DNA of 64,000 bases from Polytrichum commune (GCA_950295325.1 OX485805.1:5272501-5336500); one strand, 5' to 3'; positions 47,149-60,893 are shown, counted from the stretch's first letter. Translations and numbers: made by a program. The notes: generated by a model from the sequence alone, not told the origin.

Positions 47149-48354
47149 ACGAAGTTCTCGTACAGATTATTGAGGCTTTTTGATAAATTCTTATCTTTGT
47201 GGTGTCTACGGCCTTAGAGTACTAGAGCAGAGGCGCCCATAACCTATCACTAAAGAAATTCTCCGCCCAATTTTGGAGAAGTATAAGGCAGTGCAATTTT
47301 TTCCCCTGTAGGAAGATACAAATCAGGAGGACTTCAAAACATTTCTGGTAATTTTATTGATGGTAATTTTATTGAAACTACTTGAAGCCAAAACATGATC
47401 CACACGTATTATGAATGTCATAAGTTTGTCATAATCGCTCATTCTTCCTCACTTCAACACTTGAACCGGAGACATGTGTCAGGGCACTATTGGTTCAGCT
47501 CTGACCAAAATTCAATCTCAGCCTAATCGACATTGTGATACTCTTCAGATTGGTGATGGGGTCCCAATCAGGTATAGGTACCTCTACTATAGAGTAGTTC
47601 CAACAATTGGAGGTATGAAACAAGAAAACGGCTGTCCTTTCTTATGAAAGACTATGATTGTAGTTGTAAACTTTGCTCATGCTAGTCCATGGCTATTTAC
47701 TATACCTATAACTAATTATAGTCAATTAGAAAATTTTCAATACATTTTAGGGAACAACTATAGTTAACTAGGCATATATAATTATAGTTAACTACATTTT
47801 TTGGTAGGTCAAATCGCGAACAACCATAATTACGAAAGGCAACTAGTTAACTTATAATTGAATTAGTTGGTTAGTTGTCCAAGGTATGCAAACTTTCACC
47901 ATCCATGTTAATTAAACTGGACCAAAAAGAGCAAGAACAAGTAATGTTCGAGTGCGAATGCAAAGTGGTTAGGAAATTTGCTCTTGAAACATAGAAATTG
48001 ATGCATAGTCTCTGTCGTATAGACAAAGCCAACAAACGGATTGTACACCAAAGCTTTGTGACATCATTATGCTTGGATGTGTTGCTCAACTCTAGGATAC
48101 CTTATTTACTTCTTACGATCTGTGTTCTACCTTCCGGTTCTAGCTCACTGGAATTATTTGTTGGGTCCCCTATTCAAACTATTACCCTTGTCACATGTCA
48201 AAGTAGTTGAGCAAAAAGCAAGGAATCCATGATATATACAAGCACTTCCCGGCCACGTGGCTCAACTTCAAATATTTGATTGCATTGTGCACACCCACTT
48301 AACTATCCCACTTGCTTACTTGACAACTGCCTTCCATTCAACAAGCATTTATGC
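47149..48354. other. No gene recognised
   Basis: AT-rich sequence with TATAGTTAACTA-like motifs near 47690-47800. Nothing supported. Confidence 0.4.
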
Positions 48355-48515
48355 CCACTTTATACGCGGCTTGGGGCCGGCCTGGGCACCTACCCGATTC
48401 ATGTGCATTAAGCCCTCAATCTGGTTTGACTTTATCAACTTTTTTAGGACCCAACCTTGTCACATGTGAAGTGATGAGGCCCACTCTAAGGTCACGATGC
48501 TCTTGAGGGTTAAGT
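48355..48515. repeat. Dispersed repeat, copy 2 (pair of 22620-22785)
   Basis: See the copy at 22620: the same ordered blocks, including CATGTGCATTAAGCCCTCAA. A G-box-like palindrome CCACGTGG lies about 100 bp to the left but has no adjacent gene. Confidence 0.7.
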
Positions 48516-49214
48516 TTCACAATACTTATCATGGAGTTTAATGCACTATAGGCGTGCAATGTTGAAATGACAATCTTCGCAATTAATTCCATTGGTGATG
48601 GAATGAAACAATTCCCATTCCAATCCAACATTCAGAATTGTCTGAGGAGTAAGAAGTGCCCACGATAGGGCCACATGCCATATGACATAATTTCTAACAT
48701 AAACATATTTCTGTTTAGTACCCTTTAGGATTGACATAATTTGTGGAGAAGGTTAACTAGTGAGCTAAACATAGAATCATCCAAGTACCAGCATTGAGAT
48801 ATTGAGTCCCATGCAGAGTTTCCAATCCATCACTGTTTAATTGAGCATAGTTATCATTTAAAGGTCATTGGAAAATTTTATTCAAATATATATAAATTCC
48901 AGTCCATGTAGCATATGAACCTTACCCTATATGCACAAATCCTCCGACAATGCGGCCGTCACCAAGAACATGGAGAAGAGATTAGTTCTGTCCAGTTCTC
49001 GGCATTGCCAAAATATTATCTACTGCAGGTATCTCCCATGTTTTCTCTCTAACTTCGAAACCCCTGTATGCATGCTGAAAAACAAATTACAATAGACGTG
49101 AATACAAAGAAGAAGCAACCGCTAAAGTAGCGCAGACTCTTCTCTCATTTCGCAGTCATGAAGACACACACCATCTTTGTTTCGCTGTCCGGAACCCTGG
49201 GGCTGAAAGTAGGT
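48516..49214. other. 3' flank of the CYSTM gene; no other gene
   Basis: The CYSTM 3' UTR should lie just left of 49215. Nothing else could be identified. Confidence 0.4.
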
Positions 49215-50309
49215 CTAACCAAGGAGGATCGTTGGATCGCAACAGCAGTCGTCAAGTAGACAGCAGCAGCAAAGGGCCGCAAGGCTGCAATCACAGACAG
49301 AACAGAAATGCATTTTACGTAAATTCATAGAATCGAACCACCGCCGTGAATCCTTCTGTTTGTACGATTTCTACATCCCTGAACCCTCGGCATGCTCTTG
49401 CATTACAAGCCCCTGACGGCTCGCGCTTCCTGATGTGTATGGGCAAGGCATGTCTAGCCGCGGGCAGAGGCCAGAGAAAGTAATTCCCGCATATAAGCGT
49501 CGTAACTCTAATCCATCCTACATTAAAACTTGGCCCCTATAAGTTTGTGGCCGATCATCTTAAATGACTTCGACTAGACTAAGTCGAGCTCTTTGAAACT
49601 AATTCCAGTGTCAAATCAGCAAGAGGTTTTTTGACACTCATTCTATGTTGGATGAATGAGAGGTGCGCTCGTATGTCAGGAGTTTCTCTCACACCTGCAC
49701 GCGGCCCATGCATCGGGAAGCGCGACAGGATTAAGTCCACAGCGGTTCGTAATATGAGGGCTCGGAATACAGTGGACATTGCGGAAGCTATGGCAAAGTA
49801 AAGAATGCAATGTTCTACCATCGTAGGAATCCAAGACCTAAGTTCTAAGATGCAAACAATTTTAATGTCCTTACCAGCCTTCTAAAAACCCGCCGCGTCG
49901 TTGAGGACGTTCTTGGTAGTACACCGGCGGTGGCCCTTGTACGGGTGGTCCTTGCTGATAATATCCTTGTGGCTGCGGAGGATAACCTGCCATGAAAACA
50001 CCAAACCCTTGCTCAGAGCTTAGATCTAGCCAATTGGACGAGAATTCTTGCATCCCTTGCTTAACCTTACAATCTCTACAGAAGGAACAATGGAAAAAAA
50101 AAAAAAAAAAAAACAGCGACGTGATTATACTGCCACCATAATTTCCTCCAGGAAAGAATGAAAATCCATCGCTAGTTTTTTTCTCAAATAACAGAAATCG
50201 ACCACAACTCAAACAGCAACAACATAAACAACATAAACAAAAGTCTTCTCGCACCTTGAGGAGGATACGCCTGCTGCGGGTACGGGTATGCGTAACCCTT
50301 GTCCGCCAT
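49215..50309 (-). CDS. CYSTM (cysteine-rich transmembrane module) protein, 78 residues, 3 exons
   Basis: Exons 50309-50255, 49986-49875 and 49284-49215; GT-AG junctions, phases agree (237 nt). The N-terminal half is a Tyr/Pro/Gln-rich flexible region (MADKGYAYPYPQQAYPPQG then QPQGYYQQGPP). It ends in the diagnostic module GGFLEGCLAALCCCCLLDDC followed by a further Cys pair and ILLG. CYSTM proteins are small tail-anchored proteins of plants and fungi linked to stress tolerance and metal resistance; the Cys-rich helix sits at the plasma membrane. The assignment rests on the C-terminal module split over exons 2 and 3. The exon 2 frame alone would end FLEGW*, so exon 3 is needed for the real C-terminus. 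The upstream region carries a tandem duplication. Confidence 0.93.
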
Positions 50310-50479
50310 GGCGAGGAAGTTCGAGGCACACGACTTCAATTCCAACCAAAGTAGCACTTCAACGCAACTCACGCTCTGCAATGCAGCGCAGACTTAATTT
50401 AATTTCAAGCCTGCTAGCTTCTCCAACAACGATTATACACTTAAAAAAAAACACTAAAATAAACCAAGAAGAGCGAGCT

Positions 50480-50975
50480 CCATGCCGATCAGATCGTTGC
50501 GTGTTTATATGATAGCCTTACGGCCTTGTAGGCTGAATAAACTGGTCGGTTACTCTTCCTATCCAATCCGTTTCACTCACTCACTTACGTACCTATAAGT
50601 TTCTTGTAATTAGGCTCCGTTGAAGAAGTCGAAGGCTATAACCGGGAATTGCTAAAAGTAAGCTAAGCTAGTCAGTTTGGTCCCGCTCTTAAAGCTACAT
50701 GAACTCCTCGAAGCAATTTACACACCAAAACCGGAGCATCACGAAGCACGTACTACGAGCAGGTCAGATCACTGCGTGCTCATATACATGGTCGCCTTCA
50801 CACGGCCCTGGTAGAAAGCAATCAACCAAACTGGTCGGTTCCTCAATTTACTTACTTATAAGTTGCTTGTAATTAGTAGGCTGTTGTTGAAGAAGTCGAA
50901 GGCCGCAGCCGGGAATTGCTAAAAGCAAGCCACCCCTAGTGGGTTCCGCGCTTGAAGCTACCAAGTAGACTAGCA
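50480..50975. repeat. Tandem duplication upstream of the CYSTM gene
   Basis: About 50485-50700 and 50755-50965 (spacing near 268 bp) share AAACTGGTCGGTT, CTTGTAATTAG, GAAGAAGTCGAAGGC and CCGGGAATTGCTAAAAG. As the gene is on the minus strand, this lies 180-660 bp upstream of its ATG and duplicates a possible promoter segment. Confidence 0.85.
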
Positions 50976-51363
50976 AACTCGTGGAATTCCAGTTGTGTGC
51001 TGCTGCGTGTGTATATATGCATCTGCTAACCAAAAATGGGCGGAGGTGTTATCCAGTAGGGAAGCATAGTGGAGGCCGAGTCCCTCCTTGACACTTGTTC
51101 CCTAGGCGCATGGAAGCAGGCCAGGAGGCACTTTGCAGACAGATTCTCCGGAGACACAAAGACACGCCCGAGGCGCTTCTGAGGCAGGGCCTTTCTCGGG
51201 CGGGGTGGCAGGTGGAGGCGGCAATCGCGGTCGGCAGCAAGCCTTGGTCGATCGTCTTCTTGCGTGGAAAACGAGAATGAATGAATAAGCTGCCTTACAC
51301 GAAGCTGCTCCGCATCTCCTGCGCCCTGGTGGGACTCCGCAATCAACCGAAACTCCGAGACTA
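50976..51363. other. No gene recognised
   Basis: GC-richer stretch with several overlapping open frames on both strands (51026-51416) and no domain. Probably non-coding. Confidence 0.35.
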
Positions 51364-51982
51364 GGACCACTTCCCACACGAGACGAGACTGCGAGCCCGT
51401 GACCAGTACACTTCAAGCACTCTCATTGGTGGAAAAGGCGGAGCCGGTCCGAGTTCGCTACTTCACAAGTTCACACTACGCTTGCCACTTCCCACACGAG
51501 ACTGCTGCCCGTGACCAGTACACTTCAAGCACTCTCATTGGTGAAAAAGGCGGAGCTGGTCCAAGTTTGCTTCACACTACGCTTGAGGGACCACCGGAGT
51601 ATGTGAATGCAAGGTGGATGTCAAGTCTACATGGATTCCTACATGGCATCGAATGGATCATGTTTCATGGTCAATCGATTTTTTTCAAAAACCACCTCTT
51701 GGAGGTAGGCCTAACACAAAACCGGAAGACCATGGCACTCCGAACGCTCACAACCGTTGGTTTAATTATTCTATTTTATCATGTGTGAGGACCCGCATGA
51801 ATAGATGTTCATTGAGATAGCATTTGATTGAGGGCCCGGTCACATATGACTCCACACTACACTTGAGGCTCCGTGACCACACTACATGGTTTTGGAGGTC
51901 AGCTGGCACGGCCTTTGGACACTTTCTTTTGGGCACTTACAATTTCATGGTCACGGCTCTTGGCTCGTGTGTGAAGTGACCC
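51364..51982. mobile_element. MITE, second copy of the 10448-10946 family, with duplicated left end
   Basis: Interior and right terminus match 10448-10946. The left terminal portion occurs twice in tandem (about 51364-51486 and 51487-51560), each with CCACTTCCCACACGAGAC and CACTTCAAGCACTCTCATTG. Flanks CTA and TTA are near-matching. Confidence 0.7.
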
Positions 51983-53479
51983 TTAATGTCTTTCCTTCTC
52001 TCAAAAGTATCCCGGAACCCTAGGTAATGGATGTTCTCAATTTTAAATCCCACTCCTTCTTGTCACATCCCTATTCCATATATCACGGTTTTTGTCATTA
52101 GAAATAAACCATTAAAGAATTTGAACTACACGATCACACGCATCACGTTGTCATCGTTGTATTTATCGTCATTGATGCAATGTTGACTTTGTATTGTTCC
52201 AATTGTCACATGCTACACTAGTTCTCTTTTATCACGGATTAATGTTAACACTACATAACTTTTTAAATGTCACGTGCACTTTGGTTGCCACAAGCGTGAT
52301 AGTACGGAGTTTAGAGTGTATTTGTGAAGCCAATGAAATGAAACCATGGGTTTAGTCCCCAACCTCGAGTTTATGAGAATCAACACAAAGCCACCCAAGT
52401 TTTCTTACTGTTTAAATTATCATGCACAAAAGAGTGGTGTCCGGGTTGTTAAAAACCAACTTTCTAGGTTGCCCCTACTAGGATGAGTGGGTCAAGCTAG
52501 GCTTGCATAGGCCAATCCGGGATTTAGGATGGTGGGTTCCATGCACACACCCTATTTTAACTCCTAAAATTCTCTCAAAGTTTGAGAGGTGGGACAAGGA
52601 GGTCCCAAAAGTTCCACTCAAGTTTCAAAAATAGGCTCCGATACACGACAAGCAAACGAGCTCTTTAATAAGAAATATTCTCAAAGAAGGATCAAACCCA
52701 TGGATTCCTGATAACTCTAATATCCCCAAGGTTTTGTGTGTATTCAAGATTAGTATTAAGTTTGATTTCCAAGCTTGCTTTATGAAATATCAAAGAAGCA
52801 AAATCATTGAGTCAAATGTCTAAGAACACATCTTTATAACTGGACCTTCTCTATAAGGTCATGAGCTTCGTGTAAGCATTTTGAAAGCAAAAGACTTAAG
52901 AAAAATTCATAAATTGAAGATGACGTTAGTTTGCTTAATTATTTTGTAGATGTGTTCGTTTTATGAAAACTTATGACACCTTTAAAATGTATCTAGTAAA
53001 AAATGATCGTATGTATACATTGTGAACAAAATTTGTTCATGAAATTGAAAAATTCAGTTCATCAAAGACAATGTTTTGTTTTCTAACTTATTTATCATGC
53101 ATATAATCATCTTCGTGATATGCATACCCAAATTGAAATAAAAATGATGCAACTTGCATTGCTTATGAATTACTTAAGTTCAAGGCTTTGAATATAAATA
53201 AATAAGATAAATTCAACTTTTTATTATATTTCTTCTTTTGTGTAATCATAGTAAAGTATCTCCAACAACTCTTCTTTGGAGATAAAACAAAAATTGAAGA
53301 TTGACAATCAATAGTCTTCATGAATACAAAGATTTGGAAATACCGTTCACCACGTGGTCATTGGGGGTGGGGGTGACTTAGTGCCTATTGTCATAGGTGG
53401 TCAACAAGTGGACTATTTGTTAGACCATTAACTATAATATTTACTTTTGTCTAAGATGATATGTGTTAGATAGCTTATG
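51983..53479. other. No gene recognised
   Basis: AT-rich; only short frames. No repeat partner noticed within this window. Confidence 0.4.
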
Positions 53480-56400
53480 GCGATTTGTGATGAGGTTTCC
53501 ATTAATTTGTGGATTTTGGAGACATGGATGCATAGGTCTTGGAAGCATTTGGTGGTGGTTGATGTATGTATTGTTCCTCTTATACCTACAACGAGGATGA
53601 TTGGTAGTAGTACTTCTCATCCTATTTGGGATAAGAGGGGTTGGAGGATAGCATACTTGTCCACTTTTCTAGTTGCGGCTGCAATTGGAAATCTATCGTT
53701 ACAATACGTAAATTCAAATATTTGCACTTTGCGGTTTGTGCTAGATTTAAGGGTGGTCTGGTTGTGGGGGGTGCTCCTAGGATGCATAGTATGTCTAGTC
53801 TAAGTCGGGCAAGGCATTTGCATCTTGGTAGGTAACATGTGCAAGGAAGTAACCACAAGGGTATGGTATTATCATGTGTATGGTTATTATTTTTCATGGC
53901 GTTTAGTAGGGTAAGGCATCGAGTGGTAGGGTGGGCTAGAAGTGTGTTCGCTACTGCATGTACCGTCTTGTTGTGATGGTTTGTGTAGAGATTGTTTATA
54001 TGTTTATTTTTGCAACATGATAGCAAGTGTAGGCATGCATCATTTTGATGAGAGGTACAAAGGTTGCATAATGGTCGACGCCTTTTTTTAGGATGTGTTT
54101 CTTACGGTAGTTACTAAGATATACATTGTATAGAAATTTGAGGATTTTTGTGATTTGTGCATTAGTGATTCATGGTGCATCCTAAAATAGGTTGGACCGT
54201 TTTATATGGAGGTATGTATTGGAGAGCCATTTGTGTACATAGGGGAGTGTATTTGTTGCCTAAGTGATTAGTGCACCTACATATTCTTTTTCAATATAGG
54301 TTTTTAGACTACAAACCAAACCGTCATGTTGTGTGGAGGTCGGAGGGATGAAGGGCCAATATGGAGTTTGGTGTCTGATAAGGTGGAAGAGGATGTCCGT
54401 AATGTATGGTTCTTCTGCTTCTTTCTTGGTTATTTTATTTGCCTCTTCCTTCCCAAGATGTTTGTGTGCTTTTTGACTTTGCGGATGGTAAGATTGTGAT
54501 GATTTTAAATAAAATAAATAAACTACATGTCTTATGTGGGCTATGAGGAGTTTGTCTAGGTAGTTGCATTGTGAAGAGGGGTTTCTAATGTGGTTGAGGA
54601 GTAGGTACATATTATTTCAATTATTTGTAAAAATAAATGTGTTTGTGGTGAGTGTTTTAGTTTGATCAATGGCAAGTAATATGGCACATAATTCGGATTG
54701 GAGGATGTTTGGGTATCTGGGTAGAGATGCAAGAATATTCGATTTGTGACGGGACATTGAAGATTCATGATCCTGCGATGTTCCAGTTACCTTCACCATC
54801 TGGGGGTGATAATGAGCCATTTGTACAACAAGATTGTGCAGATTGGAAGCACGGGGCAGATGCTTGTGACAGATGCCGAAAGGGGGGGGGGTTAAATTTG
54901 GTGGGGTAGGTGGTGCAAGAAGTCATAACTGAGGTGAGGAGTTTCCTTAGGAAGGCATCTATTGGTAATGTGTTGTTGTTATGGGGGAGTATTACAATAG
55001 AAATGAGAAGGGCTCTTTGTTGTTGTAGTATGTGGGAAGAATTGTGGATATGGGATATTGCACGGTGAGAGGTGGGATGGTGATTATGGGGATGGCATAA
55101 ATTTGTTGTAGTTTGTTTATTTTATTATTTGACCAACCATCATGGTGAATAGCATTAATTGTGGTAGAGGTTTTGTTGTTTCAACTACAAGTCGCGCCAT
55201 TCTATGGCTTTTGGAAGATGATTAAGGTCCGTTATATGGGCATATCCATGTCCTGTCCATTGTGTGGAGAAGACGGGGCCTAGTGAGCCAAAGATGATGT
55301 CTCTTTCATGTGAGGAGTGGTGTTGTGTGAAGCTTATGGGGCATGTAATGGGACTAGAGAGATAGGAGTATGTGAGTTGGAATGTTTGTATGAGAGAGTC
55401 TAGTATTGGTGGCAGGAGTGTGTGGTGATTATGTTGGGGAGGGATGTTGGAAGGTTAATTATGTGGTAGTGATTTAATGTAGCAGTCGATTAGTAGGAGG
55501 AGTTTTGTAGCAAAGTCTTGGGCATGAGGAAAAAGGGTGTGGTTAGGTGTAGAGGTGTATATTGTGTATCATCCCCATAGCCACTCTAATTTGTCTATTG
55601 GGTTGGTTGCTTGAAATTTTTCTTTGTTGTCATGTATTTAGGCAAGTGGGGGATGTATATGTATTGTTGGTGATATGGCAATGATATCTTTGTTTGGGTT
55701 GCATTCTTGAATTTGTAGGGTGAGATGCAAGATAATGAGGCTAGGGCGGACCGCTCTTTTGCCTCTCGATTGTTGTTTTTTTGGGTTGTCAAGTAGTTTA
55801 GTTTTTTATGGCTTGTTGTTCGATATTTTGTGTTGATTTTGTGATGAGTAGTAGGTTATGCTCATAGAATATGTTGTCGGGATTTAGGAGGTGGGTCTAA
55901 TTCATCCATTAGGAGAATATGTTTTGTGTGGTTTGCCATTGGTAGTAGAATTTGTATGTGTGTTTGCTAGCCCCCCATTTATCTTTTTTGACACATGAGT
56001 TTGAAGCTAGATATGTGTGAGAGGGGGATCCCCTAATGTTGTGTGGTGGTGTTTAGACTTGGAAGCATAGTAGGGCTAGATATGGAAAGGGGAAGTGGGT
56101 GGTATTATTGGTAGGGAGGGTGGTTTGTGGGGGAGTTGGTGTGTAGTGGATGATATGTGGGAAGATGGTGGAGGCTTGTAGGAGTGCATTCTTTATTATG
56201 CTTGATTTGGTGTGGTATTTGGTTTGGATTTCTTTGAAGGTGAATACACAAGTACTGGTGTGATCTTGGAGTTGAGATAGTGTTGTGATGTTAAAGGTGG
56301 CTAGTTTGTTAAGGAATTTTATCGTGTTAGATTTTTGGTGTGGAGTGAGAGAGGAGTGAAAGGGCTTTTGTACCAATCATCGTGGAGAAGTGAATTTTTG

Positions 56401-56750
56401 AGCGGGAAAATAGTGTCTAGTGAGTCTATATGGATGTTGAAGTGTTTCTTTAGTATGTAAAGAGTTTTTTGTGGTGGGTTTTATGGAGCAAGCTTGATAT
56501 TTTAAAAGGGGGAGGTGTTTGGCTCCCCTATATTTTTTGACCGTAAATTTCACCAAACCCTAGTAGATTTGTCCTAGTGGACCTAGGTCATTCAATGTCT
56601 GTATATTTTTTTGAGTAAGTGTGGTAGCATGTTTTTGGGAGGAGTGATGTTACCTTCATTCCAAAAGGTCTTTCTAGGCAGTTGAATGAGGATATTAGGG
56701 GAGTCTTTGGGGATGCTACATATGGATTTTGTAAGCTTAATGAGGATTTT

Positions 56751-56898
56751 ATCTAGTTTTTTGATGTTTGGGACCGAAAAGGGGGCAACATAGAAAGCAT
56801 ATTCAATGCCCAGTTGGATGACTTATCTAGTTTTTTGATGTTTGGGACCGAAAAGGGGGCGGCGTAGAAAGCATATTCGATGTCTATTTGGATGACTA
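56751..56898. repeat. 74 bp tandem duplication within the LINE relic
   Basis: ATCTAGTTTTTTGATGTTTG recurs at 56751 and 56825 with the following TGGGACCGAAAAGGGGGC(A/G) block. It interrupts the RT to RNase H part of the dead element. Confidence 0.9.
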
Positions 56899-57407
56899 TG
56901 TTGAAGACTTTTGTTGTTGTTGTAGAAATGCATGGGATAGGAACAAGGCATTGTATTTTAAAAACTAATTTTAGATGTAGTAGTTTCTTTTTGGATGGAC
57001 CATTTGAGGGATGGGACTAGTTTGATTCCTAGGTATGTATATGGCTCATTTTGTGAAAGGATGGATACTTGTTGGTTTTTTTAGTTGATATTTTGTGGAT
57101 TTGATTTATTAGGACTTCTGGTGACCGCACATTTGTTTATTTCTAGGTCCATGTGTTGTCAATCAAAGTATTGTCTTAGGTTGTTGAGTTGTGGTTGTAT
57201 ACTGTTTGTGAGAATTACGATGTTATTAGCATAGATTGTGGTCATGATGGCATTCATGAGGTGTTGAATGGATGTCCTAGCTGATATTTTCTAGCGGAGG
57301 AGGGGTTTTAGAAAGATGATAAACAAACATGGGCTCAGTGTGTCGCTCTACATGGTTCTGCAACTAATTTGAATTGGTGGTGTGGTGGTAAAATGGGGTC
57401 TGTGGAA

Positions 57408-57410
<3 letters not shown>

Positions 57411-57473
<63 letters not shown>
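57411..57473. repeat. TC then TA microsatellite in the LINE relic
   Basis: About 45 bp of TC followed by about 19 bp of TA, at a point where the RT frame is lost. Confidence 0.95.
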
Positions 57474-57474
<1 letters not shown>

Positions 57475-59770
57475 ACATACTAGTTATACTACATCTAATG
57501 GGTAACACATGTCTTCCATGATGGTTAGTAATCTTGGGTGGTCTATAGAGCCAAAAGCATTCTTTAAGTTTATATAATGAGTTATTTGTCTTTGTTTGTG
57601 AATTTAACATCTTCTAGTGGTGCTATAATTACTTAAATTTGTTTGGATGTGTTTCTCATTGGATGACTATGGTGGAGGATTTTGTATCGTTCACCAAAAG
57701 TGGTGAGGAGGGTGGTTAAAGTTCTTGTAAACAATTCATAAATAGTGCATGCTAAGGCTATGGGTCTATAGTTTGTGAATATTGGAGAAGTATTGTGATG
57801 CTTATTTCCAATCTTTGGGAATAGCTTGTTGATGATAGCACTGCAAGAAAAATAAGAACATGATATCATGGAAATTGTTTGGGAGTGCTTTAAGGATATG
57901 GTCGGGGATACCATATGGGCCTAGGGATTTTCCATTGGATAGGTTCTTGAGGCAAGTGTTGTAAATGATTCTTGTGAATAGTGATGCTAACATTAGAGGT
58001 TGGGGGGGGGGATCTTTTCTCTAGTATAAAGCCATCTTTTGTTTGCCATGGGTATTGTTGGATTGCACATGTGCATTCATTGGGATGGTCTGCAAGGTCT
58101 GAGCATAAGGGGGTTTGTCTACGGAATGGTTCTTCTTGTATGGAGTGAATGACTTTTGCAATTTTGTCCGGGTGTGTTGCGATTTTTTCATCTTTATCTA
58201 CTAGGCAATCAAGTGGTGCAGCATCTTGTGGGTTAAAAGATTATTTTGTGTATTTTTTTTAAAATTTTATTTGGTCTAGAAGATACGTAATAATAATGAC
58301 ATTTATCAATATGCCACTGATTTCTTTGAAAGGTCATCATAAATGATTAATGCGTGACATTCATGACTTTATGACATCTATAAATTTTAATTGCCCTTTT
58401 ACAATTTTGGTTTGTTTGTAGGGTAGTGATTTTTGAGCTTCAACTTTGGCAATATTGGATGTGTTAGTTAGGGTGTCTAGCCAAGTTTGTAATTCTTGTT
58501 GATCATTAATAGTGGGTGGAGAGGGTGTGTTTGGAATGTTGTTTATATTTTGTGTTTCAAGTTTATGGTGCCAATTTGTGGGGGTTGGAAATGTGGTATT
58601 TCTAATAGTTGTTTTGATGAGGTGGTAGATGTTGAAGTGTCTTTCCCATTGTTTTGGGGGTTTGCGAGGGAGGAAACCGCCTTGGCATTTTGTTTGTGCA
58701 CTGAGGGCGATGGGGAGAGGAGGGGTGCTACACGTGTTTGTATAGCACATTCATTGATGGATTGTATGATGAGGTTTACATTATTTTGCGTTTCTATCCA
58801 TTTGTCGGGGATAAGTGGTAGGGCATGTTGGAGTAGGTCAGTAAGTTTTTGTACTATTGTGAAGTGTAGTTTGTCAAATGTAGTAAGAAAAGCTTGTATG
58901 TTATTTTCTAGTTTGGGAATTCTATATTAAGGGGGTGTGTCTATTCGCATTACATAAGATCTATGAACTAAGAATTGGGAGGGGGGGTTGGAGGATTATT
59001 GGGAAGTGGCTAGAATTGAGGTGGAGTTGCGTGTTTGTGCTACATGGGTGGTGGGTTAGGTGGTTTTAGAGATATATAATCATCTATTACGCTAGTGTAG
59101 TTGAATTTGGGTCCCCCTTGTCTTGTAAATTTTGTTGTGTTAGGGATTGGCGTTAGTTGGAGATTAGCGGTAAAGGCTTGCCATTCTTTGTCTTCACTTG
59201 ATAATATGGTTAGGGAATGAAGATTGTGACGTCCAATGAGAAAGATGCCACAATTGAATTCTCCTTTGAGCATTGGGAAGTATGTCGGTGTGGATGCGAT
59301 GGTTAGTTCTATTGTTCATTGAATGAGTAGTATTTTGTGTAAATCTTCTTTGTGTGTTTGCATATACAAATGCAATAGTAGGATGGGAGTGAGGGGTTCA
59401 TTGACTATTGTTAATATTTGTAGGTAGGGAGAGAGTTTGATAGGGGTTAGTATTTTGGTGATATTGCCGGAGAATGCTATTCATTTGTGGATCATGGTGA
59501 TTAGGACCCCTTTGTGGGGGTATAGTGCATGTATGGCCGTCTTAGGCATGTGTAGCATCTATGGTCTTGGTGTATATGATTTTGAAAAATGAAAATATGT
59601 TTGTTTATATATAGACTTATCTTTAGGGATTTTTGTTTCTTAGATAATTACGAGTAGTGATGGGGTGTCATTTATGATGGTGAGTTGATGTATGTCTTGA
59701 AGGCTTGTGTTAATGTGTCTACAGTTCCATGTTAGGCATGTAATAGGGTCCGTGTATGTTTCAATGGGAC

Positions 59771-60890
59771 GGTTTGTGTTTGGTGGGATTATTGGGCTAG
59801 GGCTTTGATATGTTTGAAGGGAAAAAAAAACCCCCAGGTATTGGGTTTAATATTTCCCAAAGAATTATTTTCTTTTTTCAAGTAAATCTCCAACCATGTG
59901 TTTAGGGAGTAGTACCCCCAATCTCAAGACTATAATCTAGTCTTGAATAACATTAGGGGTTAACCCCTAAGTGCCTACACAACCAAGGATAGATAGGGAT
60001 TTGTCCAGTCCAAAAAATTAGGCCGGGGGTACCTTCCTCCATAAGCTCCTAGGTACAACCTTATAACCTATATCCCTTGCATATAGATGAGCTCCCCAAT
60101 TGGACCCACTTTGCCATGTCCTTGTCTATTGTCACATGTCCCATGTATTGTAGCCACAGTCGTCAAATTCTATTGGGAGGAAAAAGAGAGTAGGTGGGGT
60201 TGATTCCGCGTGCGAAATGGCCAATCCATGTCGCATCCAAGAAAACTTTTGAACCAAATACTCTCAAGATGTGAGCACCCACAAGTTGTAACCCTATTTG
60301 GCCCAACCCAGCTGATGAATGTTGTTATTGCACGATCCCACCTAAAATCAACCTTCGCAAGGGTTTGTCCAAAAACTTGTCCACTTGTGAATCCAAAGGC
60401 AATGTTAGGCATTTTGCAAAGAATTTCCAGAGGCCAAACCAAAAATCGAGGGAAGTTTAGCAAGAATCCTTTGTGCATTCATACACTATGAGCAATGGCT
60501 CAACCCAAAGAGATATGCACAACAATGTTGAGCGTTGGCTCCTGGATTTGAGTGTTAGCGAGCGAGTGAGGGGGGCAAATCATGAAGGCCCTTGATCATG
60601 TTAGATTGAAAAGTTATACAAACCTTCACATTGGAATGTGAGGCTCGGAAGGCTCATTCTCCCTTGCATAAGGATGTCTAGAGGCGCAATACTACGGCAA
60701 CGCTAGGGTGGCATGGGCGAGGAGAGTTCCCTAATTTCATAGACAATGTGCTTGGGATCCATTGGCTGGGGGGGGGGGGGGGGATGACTTGTGACAGTGG
60801 GGAGGAATTTGGCAAGGGCAAAAGAAAATGTAGTAATAGCCAGGGCATGGAAAGGGAAGTGCAAGTAACTTGGTTGGATGTTCTAAACTT
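59771..60890. other. No gene recognised
   Basis: Sequence right of the LINE endonuclease start. The element's 5' part or ORF1 could have lain here but nothing is recognisable. A run of 16 G is at 60768-60783. Confidence 0.4.
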
Positions 60891-60893
60891 GAG

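Larger units (their letters stand above)
53480..59770 (-). mobile_element. Decayed LINE (non-LTR retrotransposon): EN, RT, RNase H, Cys/His motif
   Basis: Fragmented ORF2 reading leftwards. Near 59735 is LTWNCR, the start of an apurinic-type endonuclease; 59273-59040 has the GEFN-like block and continues the endonuclease. 58750-58361 is the linker to RT. 57993-57800 (NGKSLGPYGIPDHILKALP) and about 57770 (TNYRPIALACTIYELFTRTL) are RT; about 57330 is LSPCLFIIFLKPLL, and about 57225 is the active site, here TIYANNIVIL. RNase H appears as QSELCAILLAIDQTKT (near 54680) and AHKHLGKEEANKI (near 54450). A Cys/His motif CNLC...CLHLLSCC lies near 54010-54060. Stops and shifts occur throughout; element ends are approximate. 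Confidence 0.88.

Noticed and set aside
51026-51416. Overlapping frames in GC-rich stretch, possible gene
   Set aside because: Frames on both strands overlap, no domain or splice structure; part is MITE terminal sequence.
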